A stretch of DNA of 64,000 bases from Pseudoflavitalea rhizosphaerae (GCF_003991355.1 NZ_RCSU01000015.1:62001-126000); one strand, 5' to 3'. Positions 15,696 to 26,215 are shown, counted from the stretch's first letter. Numbers and translations are program-made. Notes: generated by a model not told the origin, from the sequence alone.

Positions 15696-15749
15696 GAATA
15701 ATTGATTTAGTACGGACCTCAAGATGGATATTTAAAGATAGAAAAGTTT

Positions 15750-15790
15750 AAAATAAGAAAGGTGTCCGGACGGGACACCTTTCTTATTTT
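15750..15790. terminator. Perfect 18-bp hairpin, bidirectional terminator
   Basis: Positions 15750-15767 and 15773-15790 are exact inverse complements around a 5-nt loop. Each strand has a GC-rich top (GGTGTCC) and an A/T-rich base with T-rich runs. It lies 43 bp downstream of the BACON lipoprotein gene (minus strand) and also separates it from the DUF389 promoter region. Confidence 0.8.
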
Positions 15791-15832
15791 AACTATTGAG
15801 CTTTTAGCGTACTGAATTCCTGGAGAGGAATA

Positions 15833-17389
15833 TTATCTAAATTGGATGGACCAGCAATCCCAGTTGCCATGATTATGAGGGAAGTCTCCATTATCACTTT
15901 GATACGAGCCACCCCACACATAAAAATTATTGGTTTTTGTTAGAAAAAAGGCGGCGTCATTATCATTTCCCCCTACATTTTTATACCTCGGCGATTCTCC
16001 GTTTTGGTCATACCAACAGAGTAATGCATTCCCACTGCCTATGTTTTCTCCCGCCAGATCGCTGCTGGAAGTATAGCCGGCAGTGATGATCCCTTTATCA
16101 GGACTGTAAAGAACAGCTTTCCAGGCTTCGCTATTATTGCCAGCTGCCAGCCGTAGCCATTGCAATTCTCCTTCGCCGGATGTTTTAACCAGTAGCGCAT
16201 CTTCATTTCCCCGGCGCTCCGGGATCTGTCCATCATTGCTTTGTGTGCTGCCAACAGCGATCAGTTCTCCTTTTTCCGTAACGCATACATCTTGGAAAAC
16301 ATCAACAGAAGATCCTCCGAATCTTTTACTCCAGATCATATTGCCGTCTTTGTTGCACTTCATCAGCCAGGCATCGAGTGTTCCCCAGCCGCCTTCTGCA
16401 CCTGGGCCATTCGTGCTGCCGTAGTAGCCTGCCAATACAAAATTACCATCAGGAGTGCTTGTGGCTGCGTACACGCCTTCATATTCGGTACTGCCACCAT
16501 AAGATCTGTCCCATTGTTTTTCACCTGTATTGTTGAGCATCAGTATCCAGGCATCACTGTATCCACTGTTATTACTAACATCGCCATCACCTGCACTATT
16601 GTTGCCGGCTATAATATAACCTCCACTGACCGGTACGGCGGCAAAACAGGCATCGTCCTTGGTGCTTCCGTATAATTTGCTCCATGATTTGTTGCCTGAG
16701 GCGTCAAGCTTTATGATCCAACAATCAAATCCTCCTTTATTAGTTTGAAATTCTCCCTCCCAGCTAATACTGCTACCTACTACCAGGTAACCACCATCTT
16801 CTGTTGTGATCACCCCATTCAAAAAGTCATCATCATTTCCTCCGTATGTTTTTTTCCACTCTTCTGCACCATTGGCTGCATATTTTATGACCAGGCCGTC
16901 AGAGCCACCGGCATTAGCGATGCCCAAAAAATCCTTGTCATCACTTTCAGTATATCCTACGGCAATGTAGCCACCATCACGTGTGGCAACAGCTTTGTAT
17001 AGCATTTCATTCGAATTCCCGCCGGTTGTTTTCAATACAGGACCGGCATAATAAGGCTTCCTGCTGATTTTGATGGTTGCAGGTTGATAACCACTGGCAG
17101 TGATATTGATGGTAGCCTCAGATGAAGCCTCGTTGTTTTCAACCTTATTGATGAATCGGATTGTTGCATTGCCGGTACCGCTCAAAGGTTCTATCTGAAG
17201 CCATTCAGGAAGATTGCCGGTGGAAATTTGCCAGGCTGCTTCGGTAGTGAGTTCAATACTGGATTCCCTGTTTGCAATGCCCGGGAGCGATATTTCCATT
17301 TTGTCTACTGTAAGTAGGGGAAGTGTTTTGTCTTTCTTGCAATACACCAGCCCGAAAGCCATAAGGGAAAGGATTAAATACATTCTCAT
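15833..17389 (-). CDS. BACON-domain lipoprotein with beta-propeller-like repeats
   Basis: The ATG at 17389 gives a 518-aa lipoprotein (lipobox LVYC, C17). A BACON-type beta-sandwich follows (about 25-115: LTTEAAWQISTGNLPEWLQI, ATINITASGYQPATIKISR). The rest is made of about seven imperfect repeats of roughly 55 residues with the pattern GGY(I/L)xxG followed by DxWxxKL...GxxxWxKxYGG, resembling kelch/PQQ-like propeller blades. It is probably anchored at the cell surface or in the periplasm. The ligand is unknown. The first in-frame start (17464) would precede the signal peptide and is rejected. Confidence 0.8.
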   Translation of the reverse strand: MRMYLILSLMAFGLVYCKKDKTLPLLTVDKMEISLPGIANRESSIELTTEAAWQISTGNLPEWLQIEPLSGTGNATIRFINKVENNEASSEATINITASGYQPATIKISRKPYYAGPVLKTTGGNSNEMLYKAVATRDGGYIAVGYTESDDKDFLGIANAGGSDGLVIKYAANGAEEWKKTYGGNDDDFLNGVITTEDGGYLVVGSSISWEGEFQTNKGGFDCWIIKLDASGNKSWSKLYGSTKDDACFAAVPVSGGYIIAGNNSAGDGDVSNNSGYSDAWILMLNNTGEKQWDRSYGGSTEYEGVYAATSTPDGNFVLAGYYGSTNGPGAEGGWGTLDAWLMKCNKDGNMIWSKRFGGSSVDVFQDVCVTEKGELIAVGSTQSNDGQIPERRGNEDALLVKTSGEGELQWLRLAAGNNSEAWKAVLYSPDKGIITAGYTSSSDLAGENIGSGNALLCWYDQNGESPRYKNVGGNDNDAAFFLTKTNNFYVWGGSYQSDNGDFPHNHGNWDCWSIQFR

Positions 17390-17489
17390 TTTTTCGCTTT
17401 TGCCCAAAATGACTTCCATTTCATGTAAAAAACGACAGTTTGCCGACGAATGATATGAATTCAATGCCGGGCAATATCTAATTTCAGAT

Positions 17490-17520
17490 GAACGGCAACT
17501 TACTTAAAACCCCGCCGTTC
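17490..17520. promoter_or_regulatory. Inverted repeat upstream of the second LytS/LytTR pair
   Basis: GAACGGC (17490-17496) and GCCGTTC (17514-17520) are exact inverse complements with a 17-bp spacer, in the divergent region between the BACON gene and the kinase gene. It may be an operator; no regulator is implied directly. Confidence 0.3.
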
Positions 17521-17589
17521 GGCCAACGCAACCTTGCGCCCGTAGTTTTTTTCCCGGCAGCGGATATTTTTTCCGATTTTTAAGGATAC

Positions 17590-18672
17590 ATGAAAAGATC
17601 CCTTCTTCATTTCGGCTTCTGGTTCGTTTATACCTTACAGGCCACCCTGCTGGAAATGGTTTGGATGGAGCCTTTGCTGCACAAGTTCTCTCAATGGCAA
17701 CAATGGTGGATCTCCCTGCACATCATCATGGTGCTGAATATTCCGAAAATATCACTGGCTTATTACCTCATGTATGTAACTGTGAACCGTGTGCTGAATG
17801 AAAAAGGGTCCCTCCGGAAGAATATCGGGATGGCGGCGCTGATCTGTGTGATCGCCGTACTCGTATACCGCGTGATCTTCAATTATTATGTGATCCCTTA
17901 TGCCATTTATGATCTGGCCCCGCAAAAGAAACTGCTCGATATCAGCCGCACCTTACTAGCGGTGATGGACATAGGATTTGCAGCCGGAGTGGCAGTGGCT
18001 ATGCGACTGGGCCGCATCCAACTGGCAGGAAAAGACAGGGAAAAGAAATTGCTGCGCGAAAAACACGCTACTGAATTGAAATACCTGCGCAACCAGACCA
18101 ATCCGCATTTTCTTTTCAATACCCTCAACAATATCTATGCGCTCGCGCGAAAAAAATCGGAAGACACACCCAATGTGGTGATGAAACTCTCCAAGCTGCT
18201 TCGTTTCATGCTCTACGAAAGCAATAAGGATTTTATCCCGCTCACGGAAGAGATCCGTATGCTGGATGATTACCTGGAACTGGAAAAGATCCGCTACAGT
18301 GATCGCCTCACCATCACTTTCTACAAAGAGCTGGATACGGAAACGCAAATGGTGGCGCCGCTGCTCCTGCTGCCTTTCGTGGAAAATGCCTTCAAGCACG
18401 GTGTCAGCGAAACCCGCTTCGATTCCTATGTGCATATCGCATTGACCCTGAAAAAAGGTATGCTTACCTTTACCATCGAAAATACAAAAGAAGACAACGG
18501 TAAAGACAAGGTAACAGACAGCATCGGACTCAGCAATGTGCGCAGGCAACTGGAACTCATGTACGCACACCATACACTCGACGTTTACAATCAACCAAAT
18601 ACTTTCAAAGTACATCTTACCATTAATCTCAACAATCATGCAAACCTGGCGTTGTATCATAGTGGAAGATGA
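17590..18672 (+). CDS. LytS-type sensor histidine kinase
   Basis: This 360-aa protein has four predicted transmembrane helices in residues 5-140 and a His_kinase domain with phospho-acceptor H173 in NQTNPHFLFNTLN. The ATPase part is seen in LLPFVENAFKHG and IGLSNVRRQLELMY. Unlike the 10475 kinase, its gene overlaps its partner: the LytTR regulator ATG lies 35 bp inside its 3' end, so translation is probably coupled. No transporter genes are adjacent to suggest a signal. Confidence 0.9.
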   Translation: MKRSLLHFGFWFVYTLQATLLEMVWMEPLLHKFSQWQQWWISLHIIMVLNIPKISLAYYLMYVTVNRVLNEKGSLRKNIGMAALICVIAVLVYRVIFNYYVIPYAIYDLAPQKKLLDISRTLLAVMDIGFAAGVAVAMRLGRIQLAGKDREKKLLREKHATELKYLRNQTNPHFLFNTLNNIYALARKKSEDTPNVVMKLSKLLRFMLYESNKDFIPLTEEIRMLDDYLELEKIRYSDRLTITFYKELDTETQMVAPLLLLPFVENAFKHGVSETRFDSYVHIALTLKKGMLTFTIENTKEDNGKDKVTDSIGLSNVRRQLELMYAHHTLDVYNQPNTFKVHLTINLNNHANLALYHSGR

Positions 18673-19351
18673 ACCCCTCGCAGCCGAAGTGCTGAAGGAT
18701 TATGTCCAGCAGGTCCCATTCCTGCAACTGAGGGGCATATGCGGTGATGCCATCTACGCACTGGAAACATTGCAGAAAGAACCCATCGATCTTATCTTCC
18801 TCGATATCCATCTTCCCAAACTCAAAGGGCTGGATTTCCTTAAGTCGCTCAAACATCCACCCGCGGTGATCATCACTTCCGCCTACCAGGAATATGCGCT
18901 GCAGGGTTATGAACATAACGTGGTAGACTACCTGCTGAAGCCTATCGAGTTCAGCCGTTTTCTTATGGCAGTGAACAAACTGAAAGCTCAGCAGGATGTA
19001 AGGCAGCCCGCTGCTGAAAATGTAATATCCATGCCTGCACGAACTTATTTCTTCTTCAACGTAAGCAAGAAAAGAGTGAAGGTTTATCTCGATGAAATGC
19101 TCTATATCGAAAGTCTCAAGGAATATATACGCATCACCACCAAAGGCAAGACCATCCTCACCAAATTCCAGCTCGGTCAGATAGAGGAACTGCTGGCCAG
19201 GAATAATTTCCTGCGCGTTCACCGCAGTTTCATTGTTGCGAAGGACAAGATCGATGCATTTACCGCAACGGATGTGGAGGTAGGAGGGAAGCTCATCCCA
19301 ATCGGCCGTAGCTACAAGGAATTGGTGCTACGTGCGCTGGAGCAGGATTGA
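18638..19351 (+). CDS. LytTR-family response regulator
   Basis: The start at 18638 (MQTWRCIIVEDEP) gives a 237-aa regulator. The receiver domain has acidic residues E10/D11, the phosphorylation site D56 in FLDIHLP and a KP switch motif in LLKPIEF. The LytTR DNA-binding domain follows (about 135-235: YFFFNVSKKRVKV, FLRVHRSFIVAK, IPIGRSYKELV). A longer frame from 18536 lies entirely in the kinase gene and is not used. The two genes overlap by 35 bp. Confidence 0.9.
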   Translation: MQTWRCIIVEDEPLAAEVLKDYVQQVPFLQLRGICGDAIYALETLQKEPIDLIFLDIHLPKLKGLDFLKSLKHPPAVIITSAYQEYALQGYEHNVVDYLLKPIEFSRFLMAVNKLKAQQDVRQPAAENVISMPARTYFFFNVSKKRVKVYLDEMLYIESLKEYIRITTKGKTILTKFQLGQIEELLARNNFLRVHRSFIVAKDKIDAFTATDVEVGGKLIPIGRSYKELVLRALEQD

Positions 19352-19451
19352 AGAGTAACGGAAACTGCTATCTGTGCGCGCAGGTCGGTTATTGGTTGAT
19401 TTTTGTCCTATCCGTTTCTGTAAAAAGATAATTTTAGAGAAACCCTTCGAT

Positions 19452-19964
19452 ATGTCAACCATTACAACACCATCTCCTGTTCATATGGCCGGCAGGCCAT
19501 TGATCAAAGCTATTCTGCTGGCAGCATTGGTGGCGGGAACGCTGGATATCATTGCCGCTGTAACTGTGAACGGGACCATGTCCGGCGAGTTCAAACCCTT
19601 GCGGGTCCTGCAGGGAATTGCCAGCGGCGCTATCGGTAGATCTGCTTTCGAAGGCGGTATCGGCATGGGATTGGTTGGACTGTTATTCCATTATTGTTTT
19701 GCCCTGATGTTCGCTACTGTCTATTTTCTTCTTTTCCCCTATCTGCCATTTCTTCAACGTTATCCACTGCTCTGGGGATGTTTATACGGGATCGTTGCCT
19801 GGGCAATCATGAATGGCCTGGTGATTCCCTTATCGAAGCTGAGGCCCGCGCCATTCAACTGGGAGAGGGCCGTTATCAATATCGTGATACTGATGTTCAT
19901 GATCGGGCTGCCAATTGCATTGATGGCCCGCAGGCACTACGGCAAAAAAACAACAGTATCCTGA
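19452..19964 (+). CDS. Small integral membrane protein, DUF1440-like
   Basis: This 170-aa protein has four hydrophobic segments (AILLAALVAGTLDIIAAVTV, GLVGLLFHYCFALMFATVYF, the YPLLWGCLYGIVAWAIMN region and VINIVILMFMIGLPIALMA) and a basic C-terminus. It resembles small hypothetical membrane proteins of the DUF1440/YagU-like type that are scattered in Bacteroidota. No catalytic motif is seen. It follows the LytTR gene by about 100 bp and may be regulated by it, but nothing in the sequence shows this. The start at 19452 is chosen because the upstream extension is polar and Cys-rich. Confidence 0.65.
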   Translation: MSTITTPSPVHMAGRPLIKAILLAALVAGTLDIIAAVTVNGTMSGEFKPLRVLQGIASGAIGRSAFEGGIGMGLVGLLFHYCFALMFATVYFLLFPYLPFLQRYPLLWGCLYGIVAWAIMNGLVIPLSKLRPAPFNWERAVINIVILMFMIGLPIALMARRHYGKKTTVS

Positions 19965-20062
19965 AAATTGTTCGTGAAGGGTTAAGATTGTTTAGTAGTA
20001 AGCCAATATCATGGCGTCTGTCTGCTCAATAATGCAGTTAATTGGGAATAGAATCAGGCGCC

Positions 20063-22504
20063 ATGATAAAATGTATCCCACTGCTTTTTGCATTTTTCTG
20101 CTCTATCGGAATTTCAGCACAAACTGATTTCCGGAAAATTGTAAACGCCTCGGACCTTCACTATGCAGTGCCTGTCGGCAGGAGTGAAGACGGCATGCCT
20201 ACCGGTAACGGCCGCATGGGCAGCCTGGTTTGGACGATCCCCTCCGCATTGAAATTCCAGCTCAACAGGGTGGATGTGTTCGGCAACAATTCATCATCCC
20301 ATAATTTCTTCGAAAGACATACGGATTATTGCAACGGGACCGGGGCAGTGAGCATCGATTTCGGAACAGCAGTGTTTACCAATACCGGTTTCAGTCAACA
20401 CCTGGATTGTTATGATGCCACTGTTCAGGTGAAAGGAAACGGCGTACAAGCCAGTATTTTTACCAGTGCCGGCAATGATGTAATGAGTGTATCGGTTAAG
20501 GATAACCGAAAAAATAAATTACCTGTTCAGATTGTTTTGTCATCACTCCGAAAACCAGATATGCGAAAGGGTAATCATCGCGCCTTATCCAAAGCATTTG
20601 TGCAGGGGGAATATATCATTCTTACCCAGCAATTCATGGAAGACCAGTATTATTGCGCATCTGCAGTAGCGATACAGGCAGATGCACAAGCAAAAGCTGT
20701 GCAGGATGAGCAGGGTGTAGTGAGATTGTTGCTGAATGCATCGGCCAAAAACCGGGTTTTGATGGCTACAGCAGCCAGTTTCGATTCATCGGAAGATATT
20801 GCTGCCAAAGCCGTTCAAATACTGAAACATGCCAGCACTATTTCAAAAGAGGCTTTGCTGCGCGAGCATCGTGCATGGTGGCACCGGTTCTGGGAAAAGT
20901 CTTTCATACAGTGCAGCAGTACCGATGGTGAAGCTGATTTGGTGCAACAGTATTATCAATATTATCTCTACGTGATGGCGTCCAGCTCTCGCGGTAGTTA
21001 TCCCACCAAGTTCAATGGTATGCTCTGGACAACCGGCGGCGATGATCGCAAATGGGGCGGACTCTACTGGGGCGCCAACCAGAGCTGTTTGTACAATGCA
21101 TTGTTTGCAACCAATCATACAGAGCTCCTGCAACCCATGTTCAGGATGTACAGCAATGCTTACCGGAGCTATGAACTGGCAGCACAGCAACAATGGGGCA
21201 GTAAAGGCATTTTCATTCCCGAGGTGACCGGCTTCGATCCAACACCAGAATTGCCGGAAGATATTGCAGCGGAAATGCGCGAACTGTATTTATGTAAAAA
21301 GAAATGGGAAGACAGATCAAAACATTTCATCGACTATTCCTATACGTTACTTCCCTTCATCAGCCGCTGGAACTGGAAGAAAGATGAAGGATGGAAAGAT
21401 GGGATCTGGCATTCCGGTGATAAAGGTGGTGGCGCTTTCGGACATACCACGCATATTTTTTCACGGGGTGCAAAAATCGCCTACCAGTATTGGATGCAGT
21501 TCGAGTTTACGCAGGATACCGCTTTTCTCAGACAATCCGCATATCCGATGCTGAAAGGTGTAGCTGAATTCTATCGCAACTTTCCCAATTTTCAGCGGGA
21601 GCATGATGGACTTTACCATATCCGTCATGTGAACGATAATGAATCCATCTGGAACGGCCACAACACTGTTGAAGAGATTTCATCAATACGCGGCATTTTT
21701 CCTGCGGCCATCAGGGCTGCAATGATATTGAAACAGGATAAAGATTTACAGCAGGAATGGAAAAATGTACTGGAGCATCTAAGTCCTTTACCCCTGAATG
21801 AGGCAGGAACTGCCTGGGTAGGCTCCCTCACACCTGTGCAGCAGGGCAATGCTATGCGAAGGCCAGACGGTAATACAATGCCTGTCTGGTTCTTCGATCT
21901 CTGTACCCTGCAGAATCCTGACACTGCCATGCTTCGCATTGCGCGCAATACTTATCACAATTATTATCCGCAGGGTATCGGTAAAGGATCAAAAGTTTTT
22001 GTGTTATCGAAGCTGCCTGTTGCAGGCGTTACCCTGGGATTGAAGGAAGCCACAGAATATCTTATTCCTGCACAGTTGAGAACAGCAGAGATAATTCCTT
22101 TGCACAACCGGATGGACCTTCGCGAAGGCGCGCAGACCACCAGTGTGCAAAGACTGGGAAGGGCTGCGGAAGCGCTGCAACTGGCGCTTTGCCAGGGCCT
22201 GCCGCCTGCTCCGGGTGAAGACCCCGTGATCCGTGTATTCCCAGCCTGGCCGGAACATTGGAATGCCAGTTTCAAATTGCTGGCAAGATCGGGCTTCCTG
22301 GTGAGCTCGTCTTTCGCTAACGGACAGGTGGAGTTTGTTCAGGCGGAAGCATTGGCGAATGCTGTACTAAGATTGAACAATCCCTGGAAAGGCAGAAAGG
22401 TGGCCATTTATAGTGGAAAGCAATTGATAAGGGAATCCACTGATGACCTGATCGTATTTTCTGCAACGAAAGGAATTTTGTTGAGGTTTGTACCTGTTCA
22501 CTAA
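20063..22504 (+). CDS. Glycoside hydrolase, GH95-like (six-hairpin fold), secreted
   Basis: The 813-aa product begins with a signal peptide (KCIPLLFAFFCSIGISAQ). An N-terminal beta-sandwich follows (GRSEDGMPTGNGRMGSLVW, a motif seen in GH95 and related families), then an (alpha/alpha)6 catalytic region. That region contains WWHRFWEKSFI, NGMLWTTGGDD, WGGLYWGANQS, FIPEVTGFDP and the acidic stretch HVNDNESIWNGHNTVEE. The GH95 group includes alpha-L-fucosidases and galactosidases; the substrate here is not certain and DUF5703-type relatives are possible. No SusC/SusD pair is nearby, so it is not in a typical polysaccharide-utilisation locus. Confidence 0.72.
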   Translation: MIKCIPLLFAFFCSIGISAQTDFRKIVNASDLHYAVPVGRSEDGMPTGNGRMGSLVWTIPSALKFQLNRVDVFGNNSSSHNFFERHTDYCNGTGAVSIDFGTAVFTNTGFSQHLDCYDATVQVKGNGVQASIFTSAGNDVMSVSVKDNRKNKLPVQIVLSSLRKPDMRKGNHRALSKAFVQGEYIILTQQFMEDQYYCASAVAIQADAQAKAVQDEQGVVRLLLNASAKNRVLMATAASFDSSEDIAAKAVQILKHASTISKEALLREHRAWWHRFWEKSFIQCSSTDGEADLVQQYYQYYLYVMASSSRGSYPTKFNGMLWTTGGDDRKWGGLYWGANQSCLYNALFATNHTELLQPMFRMYSNAYRSYELAAQQQWGSKGIFIPEVTGFDPTPELPEDIAAEMRELYLCKKKWEDRSKHFIDYSYTLLPFISRWNWKKDEGWKDGIWHSGDKGGGAFGHTTHIFSRGAKIAYQYWMQFEFTQDTAFLRQSAYPMLKGVAEFYRNFPNFQREHDGLYHIRHVNDNESIWNGHNTVEEISSIRGIFPAAIRAAMILKQDKDLQQEWKNVLEHLSPLPLNEAGTAWVGSLTPVQQGNAMRRPDGNTMPVWFFDLCTLQNPDTAMLRIARNTYHNYYPQGIGKGSKVFVLSKLPVAGVTLGLKEATEYLIPAQLRTAEIIPLHNRMDLREGAQTTSVQRLGRAAEALQLALCQGLPPAPGEDPVIRVFPAWPEHWNASFKLLARSGFLVSSSFANGQVEFVQAEALANAVLRLNNPWKGRKVAIYSGKQLIRESTDDLIVFSATKGILLRFVPVH

Positions 22505-22806
22505 AATATATTTCCTGATTTTTAATGACTTGAATAAAAATATTCACTACTTTTAAGTATTAGCTCAACACTCCCCCGAACATTTACCGTATAGCTCACC
22601 ACAGACTGCTGTTCTGCCGTCAAGAAGCCTTAGCGTTCAATAATTTCTCTTTATCATTCCCTGAAATTCTGTGCTGTTTTCCAATATGGATTGGTTATCG
22701 GTCTGGCATAGGCGTTAGATTATTGTGCAACTCCAGTTTCTTGTTATGATTGCATCCGTTCAGCCATCTGCAAAAGCAATGGTTGTTGTAACATAAATAT
22801 TTCTTT
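22505..22806. other. 302-bp intergenic region before the aspartate operon
   Basis: No ORF, RNA motif or strong terminator was seen. A 6-bp inverted repeat CATAAA/TTTATG (22792-22797 and 22804-22809) encloses the aspT start codon. The size is enough to hold a regulated promoter, but no clear TAnnTTTG was identified. Confidence 0.4.
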
Positions 22807-24507
22807 ATGCAATGGTTTGTACACGTGTTTCAACAATACCCGGAACTGGCGATTTTCCTCACACTGGCATTAGGCTTTGCGATAGGACCATTGAAGATTG
22901 GTAAGTTCTCCCTGGGAACTGTTACTGCAGTGCTGCTGGTGGGTGTGCTGATCGGTCAGATGAAGATCGATATCTCTTCGGATGTAAAATCCGTTTTCTT
23001 TCTCATGTTCCTCTTTGCTGTGGGCTACAGTGTAGGTCCGCAATTCTTCCGTGGACTGAAAAAAGATGGTGTGCCCCAAATGATTTTTGCCGCTGTGGTT
23101 TGTGTGCTTTGTCTTGTTTTTCCCTGGCTCTGCGGAAAAGTTATGGGATACAATGCAGGACAAACAGCTGGCTTACTGGCGGGTGCTCAAACCATCTCAG
23201 CCGTGATTGGTGTGGCCAGCGATACCATTAACCAACTGGGCATCCCACAGGAAGAGAAAACCAGTATGATCAATGCCATTCCTGTTTGTTACGCCGTAAC
23301 CTATCTTTTCGGAACTGCAGGGTCCGCCTGGTTCCTGGCCAGTGTTGGTCCAAGGTTGCTGGGTGGGCTCCCGGCCGTGAGGCAAAAGAGCAAGGAGCTG
23401 GAAGCGAGTATGGGTAGTGGTGATGAATCAGGTGAACCGGGCATGATGCCTGCCAATCCTGTGATCAGCTATCGCGCTTTCCAGATAGATAATGATTGGT
23501 TCAATAATGGAAGAACAGTTCAGGAAGTGGAAAAATACCTGATGGACAATAACCGCCGTCTTTTTGTGGAACGTGTTCGTGTAGGCAGGCAGGTTACAGA
23601 AGTGCAATCTGGAACGATGGTGAAAAAAGGAGATGAACTGGTGCTGAGCGGCAGGCGGGAAGCATTTGCCGGTGAATCGCATCTGCTGGGGCCTGAGGTG
23701 GTGGACGATGATCTGCTTCATTTCCCTGCAGAAGTATTGCCCGTGTTGGTGAGTAAAAAAGGAGTGGGAGGAATGTCTGTTAAACAATTACGTCAGCAGG
23801 ATTACATGCATGGCATATTCATCCGGAGCGTCAGGCGTGCGGATATTCCCGTGCCCGTGTTACCGGACACACAAATAGACAGGGGCGATGTGCTGGAACT
23901 GGTTGGCGCCAAAAAGGCTGTGGACAAAGCGGCTATCCATCTCGGTTACCCTGACCGTCCCACCAATAAAACGGACATGATGTTTGTGGGCCTGGGCATT
24001 GTAGTGGGAGGATTGATCGGTGTGCTCACCATTCATATTGGTGGCGTTCCGCTCAGCCTGAGTACAAGCGGTGGCGCACTGATCGCTGGTCTCTTCTTCG
24101 GCTGGCTTCGTTCCCGGCATCCTACATTCGGCAGGATCCCTGAGCCCGCGCTCTGGGTAATGAATAATGTGGGCCTCAATATGTTTATCGCTGTAGTAGG
24201 TATAACCACCGGGCCCAGTTTCGTTGATGGTTTTAAGCAGGTTGGCATAAGTCTGTTCCTCGTCGGAGCTATTTCAACGCTGGGCCCTCTTTTGGTAGGA
24301 GTGCTACTGGGACGATTCGTGTTTAAGTTCCACCCTGCACTCACGCTTGGCTGCACTGCCGGCGCACGCACCACCACAGCCGCTCTCGGCGCCATCCAGG
24401 ATGCGCTCGACAGTAAAACGCCCGCACTGGGCTACACCGTAACATACGCGGTTGGCAATACGCTGCTCATCATCTGGGGCGTAGTGATTGTGTTATTGAT
24501 GAAATGA
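22807..24507 (+). CDS. aspT: Aspartate:alanine antiporter (AAE family)
   Basis: This 566-aa inner membrane protein has the family layout of two hydrophobic halves (about residues 10-190 and 390-566) separated by two TrkA-C/RCK_C-type domains (about 205-375, with repeated VxxGDxLEL-like ends). The membrane motifs [11 protein letters not shown] and, in the second half, [20 protein letters not shown] are characteristic. AspT exchanges aspartate for alanine, and with aspartate decarboxylation inside the cell generates a proton-motive force. The aspartate 4-decarboxylase gene follows 30 bp later, which strongly supports this assignment over a general YidE-type transporter. Confidence 0.88.
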   Translation: MQWFVHVFQQYPELAIFLTLALGFAIGPLKIGKFSLGTVTAVLLVGVLIGQMKIDISSDVKSVFFLMFLFAVGYSVGPQFFRGLKKDGVPQMIFAAVVCVLCLVFPWLCGKVMGYNAGQTAGLLAGAQTISAVIGVASDTINQLGIPQEEKTSMINAIPVCYAVTYLFGTAGSAWFLASVGPRLLGGLPAVRQKSKELEASMGSGDESGEPGMMPANPVISYRAFQIDNDWFNNGRTVQEVEKYLMDNNRRLFVERVRVGRQVTEVQSGTMVKKGDELVLSGRREAFAGESHLLGPEVVDDDLLHFPAEVLPVLVSKKGVGGMSVKQLRQQDYMHGIFIRSVRRADIPVPVLPDTQIDRGDVLELVGAKKAVDKAAIHLGYPDRPTNKTDMMFVGLGIVVGGLIGVLTIHIGGVPLSLSTSGGALIAGLFFGWLRSRHPTFGRIPEPALWVMNNVGLNMFIAVVGITTGPSFVDGFKQVGISLFLVGAISTLGPLLVGVLLGRFVFKFHPALTLGCTAGARTTTAALGAIQDALDSKTPALGYTVTYAVGNTLLIIWGVVIVLLMK

Positions 24508-24537
24508 TACATTGTTCACCGGTAAAAAAATATTCCA

Positions 24538-26178
24538 ATGGCTACATCCACTCTCTCAAAGATCAAAACAACGCGAAGGCAGGAACGAAAGCTGGAACAG
24601 CTTAGCCCGTTCGAGTTGAAGAATACACTCATCAGCCTGGCGCTGGACGAGAGCAAGAAAAATTCTTCGCTGATGCTGAATGCAGGTCGTGGTAACCCTA
24701 ACTGGATCGCCACCACGCCACGGGAGGCTTTTTTTACACTTGGTCTGTTCGGCTTGCAGGAATGCCGCCGCATGGCAGATCTTGCCGGAGGACTCGCCGG
24801 CATTCCAGAAAAGAAGGGCATCGCCAAAAGATTCGAGAAATTCCTGGCCAGTCATAAGAAAGCGCCGGGCATCGATCTCCTGAAAGGACTTTACAAATAT
24901 GGACTGAAACAGCACAAGTTCAACGCGGACAACTGGGTGCATGAGCTTGCTGAAAGTATTATCGGTGATCAGTATCCTGTTCCTGACCGTATGCTCACGC
25001 ATATGGAAGCGGTGGTCCGCGATTATATCGTGCAGGAAATGTGTGATCGTACCGAACCGAAAAATCCTTTCAAATTATTTGCAGTGGAAGGGGGGACCGC
25101 TGCCATGTGCTATGTGTTCGATTCATTGCAGCAGAATTTCCTGGTGAAGAAGGGAGACAGCATCGCTTTGATGGTGCCGACATTCACGCCTTACATCGAA
25201 ATCCCCCGGCTGGACAGATTTGAATTCAATGTGGTCAATATTGAAGCCAGGTCTATGAACAAAGATGGAAGGCATACCTGGCAGTATCCCGATGAAGAGC
25301 TGGAAAAACTGAAAGACCCCTCAGTGAAAGTTTTGTTTGTGGTGAATCCCAGCAATCCCCCCTCTGTGGCTATCCAGCCTTCCAGCCTGAGCAAGATTGT
25401 GAAGATCATCAAACAGCATAATCCAAATCTCATTGTGGTAACGGATGATGTGTACGGGACCTTTGTTCCCGGATTTCGTTCTCTCATGGCCGTTATTCCG
25501 GAGAATACGATCTGCGTGTATTCTTTCTCCAAATATTTCGGTTGTACCGGCTGGCGCCTGGGCGTGATTGCCGTGAGCGACCGCAACATCTTTGATAAGA
25601 GTATTGCGCAATTACCCGACCATGAAAAAGCAAAACTTACGATACGCTATTCCAGTATCACGCTGGAGCCGGAGAAGCTGAGCTTTATAGACAGGATGGT
25701 GGCAGACAGCAGGGATGTGGCCCTCAATCACACTGCCGGGCTTTCCCTTCCGCAACAAACACAGATGTTGCTTTTTGCAGGATTTTCCTTGCTGGATAAA
25801 AAAGACAAATACAAGAAACTGACACAGGACCTGGTGCGCAAACGCCTGCAGCTTTTGTGGAAGGAACTGGAAATACCGCTGGTGGCTGATCCCATGAGCG
25901 CTGGTTATTATACTGAGATCGATATCAGGATCTGGGCAACCAGGGTATACGGCGATGCATTCACCAAATGGCTCACCAGTCATTTTGAACCGGTTGACAT
26001 TCTTTTCAGGCTGGCGGAGAAAACTGGCGTGGTATTGTTGAATGGCGGTGGTTTCGACGGGCCGGAATGGTCTGTTCGCGTATCGCTCGCCAATCTCGAC
26101 ACAACTGATTATCCGAGGATCGGGAAGGCTATCACTCAGATAATGCAGGAATATGTAATCGGATGGAAAGGAAAATAG
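24538..26178 (+). CDS. Aspartate 4-decarboxylase (bifunctional aspartate aminotransferase)
   Basis: This 546-aa PLP enzyme of fold type I converts L-aspartate to L-alanine and CO2 and can also transaminate. The long N-terminal segment (GRGNPNW, residues 51-56, then TPREAFFTLGLFG) is specific to AspD and absent from ordinary aminotransferases. Core motifs are VNPSNPP (269-275), D303 in VTDDVYG, the Schiff-base lysine K332 in YSFSKYFG and R340. Because decarboxylation consumes a cytoplasmic proton, it powers the AspT exchange encoded just upstream. Asparaginase follows 37 bp later in the same direction. Confidence 0.92.
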   Translation: MATSTLSKIKTTRRQERKLEQLSPFELKNTLISLALDESKKNSSLMLNAGRGNPNWIATTPREAFFTLGLFGLQECRRMADLAGGLAGIPEKKGIAKRFEKFLASHKKAPGIDLLKGLYKYGLKQHKFNADNWVHELAESIIGDQYPVPDRMLTHMEAVVRDYIVQEMCDRTEPKNPFKLFAVEGGTAAMCYVFDSLQQNFLVKKGDSIALMVPTFTPYIEIPRLDRFEFNVVNIEARSMNKDGRHTWQYPDEELEKLKDPSVKVLFVVNPSNPPSVAIQPSSLSKIVKIIKQHNPNLIVVTDDVYGTFVPGFRSLMAVIPENTICVYSFSKYFGCTGWRLGVIAVSDRNIFDKSIAQLPDHEKAKLTIRYSSITLEPEKLSFIDRMVADSRDVALNHTAGLSLPQQTQMLLFAGFSLLDKKDKYKKLTQDLVRKRLQLLWKELEIPLVADPMSAGYYTEIDIRIWATRVYGDAFTKWLTSHFEPVDILFRLAEKTGVVLLNGGGFDGPEWSVRVSLANLDTTDYPRIGKAITQIMQEYVIGWKGK

Positions 26179-26215
26179 AAAAATCAATTACTCCCTTCAC
26201 TTAAAGTGGAAGACC

